5,395 bases of DNA from Candidatus Acidianus copahuensis (lineage in GTDB: Archaea > Thermoproteota > Thermoprotei_A > Sulfolobales > Sulfolobaceae): NCBI RefSeq assembly GCF_000632495.1, contig NZ_JFZT01000029.1, forward strand, positions 1 to 5,395, in the 5' to 3' direction. A program made the position numbers and the translations under genes. Below, one piece after another: positions 1 to 5,395 of the stretch (position 1 is the stretch's first letter; each line of letters opens with the position of its first letter). Under the pieces are notes generated by a model, which searched no databases, was not told the origin of the DNA, and saw only the letters and a list, made by a program, of their open reading frames with translations.

Positions 1-933
1 CATATCCTCTATTGAATAATATCCTTTCCTTTTCATAAATTCTTCAAGAGACGTTTTCCATTCTCTAATGAAGTAGAAGCCTCTGATCATTGTGTACGTG
101 ACTGCCTGGACTGTGGTTGATCCCATCATTATATATTGGACAGCGTCTTTCCAATCAAATATCCCTCCAACACCACTAATTTGGAGAGAAGTTCTTCCCC
201 AGATTCTCGATACCGAGGCTAACCCTATAGGTTTGACTGCAGGTCCAGAGATCCCTCCATATCCTGAATAGCCTGAGATCGAAGGAAGTGGGGTTCCGGT
301 CTCTATGTCGATGTCAACAACTCCTATAACAGTATTTATCGCTGTTACACCCTTAGCTCCAGCTATTTCAGCTTCTTTAGCTATATACGATATGTCGGTA
401 ACGTTAGGGGTCAACTTAACTAGGACTGGTAAACCAACCGACTGGACTACATCCTTTGTATATTCTCGTACAAGATCTGCGTGTTGCCCTATAAATGCTC
501 CAGTTTTTCTCTCTGGCTCCCCGTGAGGGCATCCAAAGTTTAGCTCAATTATTGATGCCCCTCTTTCTTCAGCCCATTTTGCTAACTTTACCCATTCGGT
601 ATGATCTGGACTACCCATTATACTTGCTATCAACGGAGAATGAGTTTCGTTCTTTATTCTTCTTAAATATTTATCCCAGGCCTCTAGAGGCTCTTCAGTA
701 ATCAGTTCTAGATTTTCAAAGGACACTATTTCTCTTCCATTCCTAGAAGCAGAGTACATTGGTCTAACCGACTTTCTAATTATAGAATCTCCTATTGTTT
801 TTGTTACAACTCCTCCCCAACCTGACTTTATTGCGTCAATTATCTTATCTGGTGTTCCTGTTGTTGGCCCAGAACCTACTAGGAACGGGCTATCAAACTT
901 GACCCCGAGAAAATCTATTGATATATCTACCAT
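1..933 (-). CDS. preA: PreA-type dihydropyrimidine dehydrogenase, N-terminal 311 residues (runs off window)
   Basis: FMN-dependent TIM-barrel enzyme that interconverts uracil/thymine and their 5,6-dihydro forms in the cytoplasm, the first step of reductive pyrimidine breakdown. Reading from ATG at 933, the frame stays open to base 1. Visible motifs: WGGVVTKTIG (residues 39-48, K45 matching an FMN-contacting lysine), FENLELI (72-78), NFGCPHG (132-138), VKLTPNVTD (172-180), AINT (198-201) and ISGVGGI (252-258, phosphate-binding). Compared from memory with mammalian DPD, N74, E76, I78, N132, C135, N200 and T201 match the pyrimidine-binding and catalytic positions Asn609, Glu611, Ile613, Asn668, Cys671, Asn736 and Thr737. 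Position Ser670 is glycine here (G134). Bacterial PreA is about 410 residues with a C-terminal 2x[4Fe-4S] ferredoxin segment; that part would lie outside the window, so its presence is unknown, and no PreT partner is visible. The start is supported by a TATA box about 26 bases upstream. Dihydroorotate dehydrogenase is a less likely alternative. Confidence 0.87.
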   Translation of the reverse strand, partial: MVDISIDFLGVKFDSPFLVGSGPTTGTPDKIIDAIKSGWGGVVTKTIGDSIIRKSVRPMYSASRNGREIVSFENLELITEEPLEAWDKYLRRIKNETHSPLIASIMGSPDHTEWVKLAKWAEERGASIIELNFGCPHGEPERKTGAFIGQHADLVREYTKDVVQSVGLPVLVKLTPNVTDISYIAKEAEIAGAKGVTAINTVIGVVDIDIETGTPLPSISGYSGYGGISGPAVKPIGLASVSRIWGRTSLQISGVGGIFDWKDAVQYIMMGSTTVQAVTYTMIRGFYFIREWKTSLEEFMKRKGYYSIEDM

Positions 934-956
934 ATACTTTTTACACTTTGAATTTA

Positions 957-962
957 ATTTAA
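957..962 (-). promoter_or_regulatory. TATA box of preA, leaderless type
   Basis: On the minus strand TTAAAT (within GCTTAAATTAAATTC) is centred about 26.5 bases before the A of the preA ATG at 933, with a purine-rich AGAAATGC just upstream that could serve as the BRE. This spacing predicts transcription starting at or next to the start codon, as is common for first genes in Sulfolobales. No Shine-Dalgarno-like sequence is seen before the ATG, in keeping with a leaderless mRNA. Confidence 0.55.
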
Positions 963-1014
963 GCATTTCTAACGTACTCTTTGTATTTCAGACAATGAAT
1001 TCTCCTCGATACTT

Positions 1015-1227
1015 TTATAATCCTATGAAAATATTCCCGTAATAAAAAAGACCTCTGGACATAAATATATTAGATTCTCGCCTCCTGAATTCCATTAGAT
1101 TCGAAATATAGCTAGCAAACTCCTCTTTAACTGGAAGAAGTGAGTCTAAATCTATATATATTAATTTTGTATTTAACTCTAAAATTTCTTTATATGGAAG
1201 CTTTAGCCTAACAGAACTCTTCCTAAT
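1015..1227 (-). pseudogene. 70-codon open frame without a normal start, possible gene remnant
   Basis: The frame runs from just after an in-frame TAA (1228-1230) to a TAA stop at 1015-1017 and has no ATG, GTG or TTG near its beginning; the first ATG is codon 45. The predicted peptide has protein-like composition: a charged, amphipathic stretch LPYKEILELNTKLIYIDLDS (10-29), then PVKEEFASYISNLMEF (32-47), a basic RRRES (48-52) and an aromatic C-terminus ending FYYGNIFIGL. I do not recognise the family. A TATA-like CTTTAAAG lies about 27 bases before the ATT at its first codon, so initiation at a rare ATT cannot be fully excluded. The likelier readings are the 3' remnant of a decayed gene or a chance open frame in AT-rich DNA. 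Confidence 0.3.
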
Positions 1228-1382
1228 TTATTGAAATATTAAAAATTTTCCTTTAAAGATAAATATTTACATTTTTGATATACCTTGTAACTATTAGCGT
1301 AGTTTAAAAACAAAGTTGTTAGGTTCAATTGAAGTTAGTATTGAAAGTAAAGTTTTACCTAGTTATTAAATAGAAGGGATGT

Positions 1383-2783
1383 TCATAGACTATAGTCCCC
1401 GAACTTGTTTGCTATGTGAGGATTTTTCTTTTTGATATAAAAGTAAAGTCCTATTATTACTACGATAAATGCAATTGAAATGTAGACCCCATAAACAAAT
1501 GGTGGGGGAGGAGCTGGGTATAGAGACGTAACTATGGCTGCTCCTAATGCTAAAACTGTTATCATTGGAATAAGAAGATGTTTTACTAAGTTTAAAGTTC
1601 GATTCTTATAATGGTATTTTATTAATCCAATGGAAGCTAACATGTGGTTTAAGTAAGTGAATACTACACTTGACGTTATTAAAAATAGTGCAGCATTCAG
1701 TGGACCAAATAAAAATCCAGTCGATAAAACCAGAGCAGCATTCAGGAGGCCTGCTAGTAAGGTTGGAACTTCAGGAACACCTTTCTTATTTACTTTATAG
1801 AAAATTTTTGGCAAAGCCCCATCTCTAGCCATTCCATATATCATTCTTATTCCACTTACCGCAAAGCCTATTGTTGAAGAATTAAAACTATTAAATACAA
1901 GAGCAGCGTAAATTATTGCTATTGGAATTCCTAAGGTGGAGGAATAAATTATAATTCCTGGATCAGGTAAGTTTGCATAATTAAACATTTTGCCTACTCC
2001 ATAGCTTATCTCTTGGGCGTAAGAATTTAGAATTATTGCTACTCCTACTAATGTTAAAGTCATTATAAGAGCTTTTGGTATGTTCTTTTTCGGATCTTTA
2101 GTCTCTTCAGCAACTCCTAAAGCTCCATTCGTCCCGCCAAAAGTGCTTATTCCGAATATCATTGAAGTAAGTAATAATAGAGCATTACCGTTAATAGGAG
2201 ATAAACTTAAGGGTTCAAGTGTGAGTTTATGAAAATTTAAGGCAATTAATACCATGGAAGTGATAATCAGAAATGAAATCTCAATAAGTCCAGTAATCAA
2301 GTTATACTTAGAAGTCGGTCTAATTCCTTCGTACATCAAGAAAGTAGTTTCTCCTATTATAATTAATGAAACAGGTATCCAAAACCATGGATATTCCTGT
2401 GTGAATTGAGGGAAAATCAAATAGGCGAAACTGGTTAAACCTAAGACGCCAAACCCTGAACTCGCTGTTACGTAATCATATAGATAAGTCCAAGCAGAGA
2501 AGAATGAAATCCCGCTACTATTATATCCAGCTTTCATAATGGCTGCCCAACTATAGGCCGAGGCAATCACCTTGGACCACTCATAAGTCACAATTGTCAT
2601 CGCTAAGTAAATTAGCCAGGCCAAAATAACAACCAAAGTTAATGTACCTCCAACAAGTCCTGCCAAGCCAACAAAGTATAGAGCTGTTACTGCAATAGGC
2701 GCGTTTGAAGCTAAAGAATTAGCTAAGGCTAACCAAGGGGAAAGTGCTCCTTTTCTTAATCCTTCAGGGCTATTTTTATCCAT
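1383..2783 (-). CDS. APC-superfamily permease (amino acid/amine-type transporter)
   Basis: Inner-membrane secondary transporter of about 466 residues with roughly 12 hydrophobic helices, the usual size of the APC superfamily. Numbering from the ATG at 2783: helix 1 (about 21-46) contains the SNAPIAVTALYF segment where APC members bind substrate through an unwound helix. Helix 6 carries FGISTFGGTNGALGVAEETK (210-229) and leads into DPKKNIPKALI, the classic AEE-x-x-P-K-x-IP loop. The loop after helix 8 holds GIRMIYGMARDGALPKIF (311-328), matching the family's R-x-x-YGMARDG-LP signature. A run of prolines (about 424-428) precedes the last helix, and a short lysine-rich tail follows. Substrate cannot be read from sequence; amino acids, amines or a nucleobase-related compound are possible. 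A longer reading frame begins at a TTG (2801), but that codon lies between the TATA box and the predicted transcription start. The gene is divergent from the FAD oxidoreductase and lies 449 bases upstream of preA on the same strand. Confidence 0.88.
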   Translation of the reverse strand: MDKNSPEGLRKGALSPWLALANSLASNAPIAVTALYFVGLAGLVGGTLTLVVILAWLIYLAMTIVTYEWSKVIASAYSWAAIMKAGYNSSGISFFSAWTYLYDYVTASSGFGVLGLTSFAYLIFPQFTQEYPWFWIPVSLIIIGETTFLMYEGIRPTSKYNLITGLIEISFLIITSMVLIALNFHKLTLEPLSLSPINGNALLLLTSMIFGISTFGGTNGALGVAEETKDPKKNIPKALIMTLTLVGVAIILNSYAQEISYGVGKMFNYANLPDPGIIIYSSTLGIPIAIIYAALVFNSFNSSTIGFAVSGIRMIYGMARDGALPKIFYKVNKKGVPEVPTLLAGLLNAALVLSTGFLFGPLNAALFLITSSVVFTYLNHMLASIGLIKYHYKNRTLNLVKHLLIPMITVLALGAAIVTSLYPAPPPPFVYGVYISIAFIVVIIGLYFYIKKKNPHIANKFGDYSL

Positions 2784-2804
2784 ATAAATATCGTTAAACA
2801 AGAA

Positions 2805-2812
2805 TTTATAAA
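2805..2812 (-). promoter_or_regulatory. TATA box of the permease gene, decides its start
   Basis: TTTATAAA on the minus strand is centred about 25.5 bases before the A of the ATG at 2783. With archaeal geometry, transcription would begin at or next to that ATG, giving a leaderless message. The alternative TTG start at 2801 would sit upstream of the transcript's 5' end and so could not be used from this promoter. Confidence 0.65.
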
Positions 2813-2822
2813 CTCACAATAA

Positions 2823-2987
2823 AACATTTTAAATAGAGTTAAGGTTTTTCATTCTGATTTTCCAGCAATAAAACAAGATATAAAAAGATTCATAGGATGT
2901 ATAAATGAAAATTTTTATTGGGATCTTTCTATTTCTATAGGATTAATAAATCAGGTTAACACTCTAGTTGATCTGATTTTCACCTAG
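2823..2987 (+). pseudogene. 54-codon start-less open frame in the divergent promoter region
   Basis: An open frame follows a TAA at 2820-2822 and ends at TAG 2985-2987. It has no ATG, GTG or TTG. The predicted peptide includes DFPAIKQDIKRFIGCINENF and then YWDLSISIGLINQVNTLVDL, which has the look of a helical protein segment, perhaps a scrap of a transposase or other mobile gene, but I cannot assign a family. It overlaps the permease upstream region and the short repeats. A 54-codon open frame can arise by chance in DNA this AT-rich, so this is only a candidate remnant. Confidence 0.2.
2892..2951 (+). repeat. Direct repeat ATAGGAT-NN-ATAAAT, two copies
   Basis: Copy one is at 2892-2906 (NN = GT) and copy two at 2937-2951 (NN = TA), so 13 of 15 positions agree, with 45 bases between starts. 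The copies sit mid-way between the two divergent promoters. They could be regulator sites or the result of a small local duplication. Confidence 0.35.
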
Positions 2988-2996
2988 GGAGTGTTA
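2957..2996. repeat. Imperfect palindrome TAACACTC ... GAGTGTTA
   Basis: TAACACTC (2957-2964) and GAGTGTTA (2989-2996) are perfect 8-base arms separated by 24 bases, each followed inward by a TAG/CTA match with two extra bases on one side. A second nested pair, AAATCAG (2948-2954) and CTGATTT (2973-2979), overlaps it. The element lies about 50 bases upstream of the FAD-gene TATA box, a plausible place for an activator or repressor, although a role as the end of a lost mobile element is also possible. Confidence 0.35.
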
Positions 2997-3045
2997 TTAT
3001 TACCTTAACCGTGATTAGTAAAGTTAGGCAAGTCTTTTTAACATA

Positions 3046-3055
3046 TTTTATAAAG
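3046..3055 (+). promoter_or_regulatory. TATA box of the FAD oxidoreductase-DUF1177 operon
   Basis: TTTTATAAAG is the strongest TATA-like sequence before the gene. It predicts transcription starting near 3076 and a leader of about 12 bases before the ATG at 3088. A weaker TTTTTAAC at about 3035-3042 would place the start near 3064 instead. No clear Shine-Dalgarno sequence precedes the ATG. Confidence 0.5.
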
Positions 3056-3087
3056 ATTTTAATAATGAGCCTTCGAAGCTATTTATA

Positions 3088-4314
3088 ATGATAAGTTTAC
3101 AGTCCCTTGAAAAGGAGTTTGGCGATAAATTTGACAGTTCAGATCAAACAATACGACGATATTCTTATTCTCCTTACCTGGTTTCTCCGGTGATTAATAA
3201 GCTATGGAATAAAGTCCTAGGGATAATTTACGCTGAAGATGAGGATGACGTAAAGCACGCCATTTCTTTAGTGAGTTCTTTGGGAATTTCTATAGTAGCC
3301 TTCGGATCTGGAACTTCTACAATAGGTCAAATAGTGCCTCTAAAACCCAGTATCATGATAGATTTAAAGAAAATGAATGGGATACTTCAAGCTGATAAAG
3401 AAGGAATTGTAGTAAAACCTGGCACAACAGTGTTGGATATTTTGAAGACTTTAAGAAAAAAGGGGTTAGATCTCATGGTTTATCCAAGTAGTTTCTACAT
3501 GTCAACAATAGGAGGATATATAGCTGGAGGTGATGTAGGAATAGGTTCTTTTCAATATGGTTATTACTTTGACGCTGGAATAAAGTATTTTAAATTGATT
3601 GGAAGCGTTAAGGAAAAAACGATATCTAATAGTGATGTTTTCGGTGTAGCTCAAGCGGCAGGAACTACAGGTATTGTTACGGAAATCGGCTTACCAGTAT
3701 CAGAGAAAAATGACTGGAAGGACTATTTATTAAGATTTGAGAATTTGATGGATTTAGTTAAGTTGCTTTCAGAGTTCGATAAGAATACTGTAAGAAGGAT
3801 TACAATAGAGGACGATATAACTTTGAGGAAGATTGCGGGTAATAGAATTGAAAAAATAGGAAAATGGAATTTAATGGTATCTTCATCAAAAAAGGTAAGT
3901 GGAGAGGAGGTAGACCTAAGATTTTTAGACGAACTAGCGTTTGCAGCTATATATGTAACAATGAGTAAGCTGTCAAATCTTAAAGAATATTTTTATGAAG
4001 TTAGGTTGCTTACTACGGAAGAATTCTATTATGTAGTGACTGAACTCAAGGGAATTTTAGGTAATAATGTCTTCATACACGGTGACGTTATGACGATAAA
4101 CGGAAAAATTATTATTTATACTGTATTTATTTCTGAGCGAGATAATTTTAAAAAAATAGATGAGGTAATGACAAAGCACGGTATTCCATTTGAAATTCAT
4201 TCAATTGAAATCAATGATAGAGTTGATAGTGAATTTAGGTTAGAAATTATGAAGAAATTAAAGACAGAGATGGATCCTCGAGATATAATAAATCCAGGTA
4301 AGCTAAGGCTATGA
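3088..4314 (+). CDS. FAD-binding (GlcD/D-lactate dehydrogenase-like, PCMH-type) oxidoreductase, divergent
   Basis: Cytoplasmic flavoprotein of 408 residues; family members oxidise 2-hydroxy acids such as glycolate or D-lactate. The N-terminal FAD-binding domain spans about 40-205: VLGIIYAEDEDDVKHAISLV (43-62), the FAD-pyrophosphate loop FGSGTSTIGQIVP (72-84), IMIDLKKMNGI (89-99), VVKPGTTVLDIL (108-119), MSTIGGYIAGGDVGIGSFQYG (138-158) and AAGTTGIVTEIGLPV (190-204), matching the usual TIGG...GG...YG and GTTGI-TE signatures. The end, EMDPRDIINPGKL (394-406), is the standard closing motif of the FAD-oxidase C-terminal domain. The middle and C-terminal half are otherwise divergent and short, since typical GlcD/DLD proteins have about 450-480 residues. 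The histidine-rich metal site (GDGN-x-H type) expected in that domain is not evident; the region near HGDVMTINGK (331-340) lacks it. Substrate is therefore unknown. The stop overlaps the start of the next gene (ATGA), so the two are probably translated together. Confidence 0.82.
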   Translation: MISLQSLEKEFGDKFDSSDQTIRRYSYSPYLVSPVINKLWNKVLGIIYAEDEDDVKHAISLVSSLGISIVAFGSGTSTIGQIVPLKPSIMIDLKKMNGILQADKEGIVVKPGTTVLDILKTLRKKGLDLMVYPSSFYMSTIGGYIAGGDVGIGSFQYGYYFDAGIKYFKLIGSVKEKTISNSDVFGVAQAAGTTGIVTEIGLPVSEKNDWKDYLLRFENLMDLVKLLSEFDKNTVRRITIEDDITLRKIAGNRIEKIGKWNLMVSSSKKVSGEEVDLRFLDELAFAAIYVTMSKLSNLKEYFYEVRLLTTEEFYYVVTELKGILGNNVFIHGDVMTINGKIIIYTVFISERDNFKKIDEVMTKHGIPFEIHSIEINDRVDSEFRLEIMKKLKTEMDPRDIINPGKLRL

Positions 4315-5174
4315 TGTTAAAAAGCGTTATAGAAACAATAGAACTTCTCCAAGATTTAAAGAAACCTGGGGATATCTTAGATTACGTCAAAAAGTATTCA
4401 GATGAAGTACAGTATTGGGACTTAGGAGAAGTTTTGTTCCTACGATCTTACATAAAGGGCGAAGGGAAAAAAATTGAAGTTTTAGGGAGGTTAGGATCTA
4501 TAAAAATTAATAATTTATTAGTTTCCGATGCTGACGGTGCAATAATAGCATTGGCCGTTTTAAGGGAACTTAGTAAGGAACGCCAAAGTGGAAACTACGT
4601 AATAAGTACAAGCATCTCTCTAAGTGCAAAATTAATACAACATGAACCATTCAATTTCATGGTTCCTCCCATAGGTATTGAAGAAGCTTTGAATTATGAA
4701 GTGGATAAACAAGCTGATTTTATAATAAGCATAGATTCCACAAAAGGTAATAGAATAGCTAAGTATTCAGATTTTGCGATAACTCACGTAATAAAAGACG
4801 GGTATATAATGAAAGTTTCAGATGAGGTATTAGATATTTACGAAAAAGTTACGGATCATGAACCTTATTTTGTTCCTTTAACATCGTCAGATTTGACTCC
4901 TATGGACTTTAATTCTTATCACATAAGTACGTTAATTTCTCCATGGTTATATACGGAGAGCCCATTAATAGGAGTGGCTACTGTATCGAAATTCGCTATA
5001 CCTGGATATGAGACTGGAGTTCAGAATATTTCCATGTTAGAAAACGCTGGTAAGTTTTGCGTTGAATTATCAAGGTTTATAAATAAAGGAGGTAGTGCGT
5101 TTGACGAAAAAGAGTTAATCGAATTAAAGAATAAACTTGGAGAGTCAAATTTACTAAAAGTTAAAAGGAAATGA
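4311..5174 (+). CDS. DUF1177-family protein, function unknown
   Basis: A soluble protein of 287 residues (286 if the second ATG at 4314 is used) with no signal peptide or membrane helix. I recognise it from memory as DUF1177 (Pfam PF06675, number recalled, not checked), a family of about 300 residues in bacteria and archaea. Supporting segments: LGRLGSI (58-64), VSDADGAIIALA (71-82), ISTSISL (98-104), HEPFNFM (111-117), the strongly conserved SIDSTKGNRIA (140-150), IKDGYIMKVSDEVLDI (161-176), VPLTSSDLTPMDFNSYHIST (188-207), IPGYETGVQNI (230-240) and ENAGKFCVELSRF (244-256). The scattered conserved Asp, His and Glu residues (D73, D75, H111, E112, D142, H204, E234) would suit a metal- or phosphate-binding enzyme, but no reaction is known to me. 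The 4-base ATGA overlap with the FAD gene implies coupling; an AGG at 4306-4308 is a weak ribosome-binding candidate. Confidence 0.75.
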   Translation: MMLKSVIETIELLQDLKKPGDILDYVKKYSDEVQYWDLGEVLFLRSYIKGEGKKIEVLGRLGSIKINNLLVSDADGAIIALAVLRELSKERQSGNYVISTSISLSAKLIQHEPFNFMVPPIGIEEALNYEVDKQADFIISIDSTKGNRIAKYSDFAITHVIKDGYIMKVSDEVLDIYEKVTDHEPYFVPLTSSDLTPMDFNSYHISTLISPWLYTESPLIGVATVSKFAIPGYETGVQNISMLENAGKFCVELSRFINKGGSAFDEKELIELKNKLGESNLLKVKRK

Positions 5175-5194
5175 CTTATATGAAATAATTTATA

Positions 5195-5395
5195 TTACCA
5201 TGCATTATTTAAATAGTGTTTTATGATATTTCTTTCAGCTTTTCTTAAGTGGTATATGAACGTTACTGGACTTATCCCAAGTTCTTTAGAAATTTCTCTA
5301 GCATTTGCATTTTTAGGAAAAGAATAATAGCCCTTAGAAAATGCCTTGATAATTATTTTCTTCTGTATATTGGTTAATTCGGGAAAGGGAAAAAC
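5195..5395 (-). CDS. HTH-10 (bacterio-opsin activator-type) transcription regulator, C-terminal 66 residues
   Basis: The minus-strand frame enters at base 5395 and ends at TAA 5195-5197. Visible: FPELTNIQKKIIIKAFSKGY (4-23), YSFPKNANAREISKELGISP (24-43) and VTFIYHLRKAERNIIKHYL (44-62). This is the full HTH-10 domain: an LT-x-x-Q opening helix, the GYY-x-P turn, then a helix-turn-helix (AREISKELGISPVTFIYHLRKAE) that binds DNA. Sulfolobales encode several such regulators of about 200 residues whose variable N-terminal half senses an unknown ligand; that half lies outside this window. The gene converges on the DUF1177 gene with a 20-base gap. A role in regulating the neighbouring divergent promoters is possible but only inferred from proximity. 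Confidence 0.85.
   Translation of the reverse strand, partial: VFPFPELTNIQKKIIIKAFSKGYYSFPKNANAREISKELGISPVTFIYHLRKAERNIIKHYLNNAW

Larger units (their letters stand above)
934..1382. other. Intergenic region between preA and the permease
   Basis: About 450 bases without a convincing intact gene. The preA-proximal end carries the preA promoter. Bases 1015-1227 contain a start-less open frame on the minus strand (separate entry). Bases 1228-1382 are very AT-rich and follow the permease stop codon. On the minus strand they contain short T-runs (for example TTTGTTTTTAAAC near 1300-1315) that could end permease transcription, but nothing there is distinctive enough to call a terminator. No tRNA, box C/D guide RNA or tandem repeat was seen. 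Confidence 0.5.
2838..3009. repeat. Inverted pair GTTAAGGT / ACCTTAAC flanking the divergent intergenic core
   Basis: GTTAAGGT at 2838-2845 and its exact reverse complement ACCTTAAC at 3002-3009 face each other across about 156 bases. The first lies about 26 bases upstream of the permease TATA box, and the second about 37 bases upstream of the TATA box of the FAD gene. A similar distance from each divergent promoter fits a pair of sites for one regulator. Eight-base matches can also occur by chance. Confidence 0.3.

Noticed and set aside
305..526. Plus-strand open frame of 73 codons
   Set aside because: It lies antisense inside preA, whose frame is strongly supported by DPD motifs; the plus-strand translation is low-complexity Ser/Thr-rich with no recognisable domain.
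495..701. Plus-strand open frame of 68 codons
   Set aside because: Also antisense to preA, covering the region of the conserved NLELI to NFGCPHG segment; no domain or promoter supports it.
2784..2801. N-terminal extension of the permease from TTG 2801
   Set aside because: The TTG lies between the TATA box and the predicted transcription start, and the ATG at 2783 has ideal leaderless spacing.
2957..2996. Palindrome as a CRISPR repeat or intact insertion-sequence end
   Set aside because: There is only one copy, no spacer periodicity, no transposase gene and no target-site duplication that I can see.
5175..5194. Shared bidirectional terminator between the two convergent genes
   Set aside because: The gap is only 20 bases and shows no stem-loop or long T-run on either strand; termination probably occurs inside the opposing gene or is not visible by eye.

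Overview
The window looks like chromosomal DNA from a thermoacidophilic archaeon of the Sulfolobales (Sulfolobus/Saccharolobus type). The reasons are a low G+C content, heavy use of ATA, AGA and AGG codons, TATA boxes centred about 26 bases before start codons with almost no 5' leader, an HTH-10 (bacterio-opsin-activator type) regulator, and archaeal-looking versions of every protein. Species cannot be fixed from the sequence alone. No rRNA, tRNA, CRISPR array or intact mobile element is visible.

Layout: (1) 1-933, minus strand: the N-terminal 311 residues of a PreA-type dihydropyrimidine dehydrogenase, cut off by the window edge. It keeps the catalytic cysteine and most of the pyrimidine-binding residues. 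(2) 934-1382: an intergenic stretch holding the preA promoter and a 70-codon open frame with no normal start codon, probably a gene remnant. (3) 1383-2783, minus strand: a 12-helix APC-superfamily permease with a leaderless-type promoter, which argues for the ATG at 2783 over the longer TTG start at 2801. (4) 2784-3087: a divergent promoter region with several short direct and inverted repeats and a second start-less open frame. (5) 3088-4314 and 4311-5174, plus strand: a translationally coupled pair, first a divergent GlcD-like FAD-binding oxidoreductase, then a protein recognised from memory as family DUF1177. (6) 5195-5395, minus strand: the C-terminal end of an HTH-10 transcription regulator, convergent with the pair and only 20 bases from it.

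Taken together the genes read like a small catabolic neighbourhood: an importer, a flavin oxidoreductase paired with an uncharacterised conserved protein, a pyrimidine-reducing or -oxidising flavoenzyme, and a regulator. The firm parts are the family assignments of the permease, the PreA-like enzyme, the FAD enzyme and the HTH domain. A shared pathway, and any substrate for the permease or the FAD/DUF1177 pair, is inference from position. The FAD/DUF1177 pair is the best candidate here for an undescribed system.
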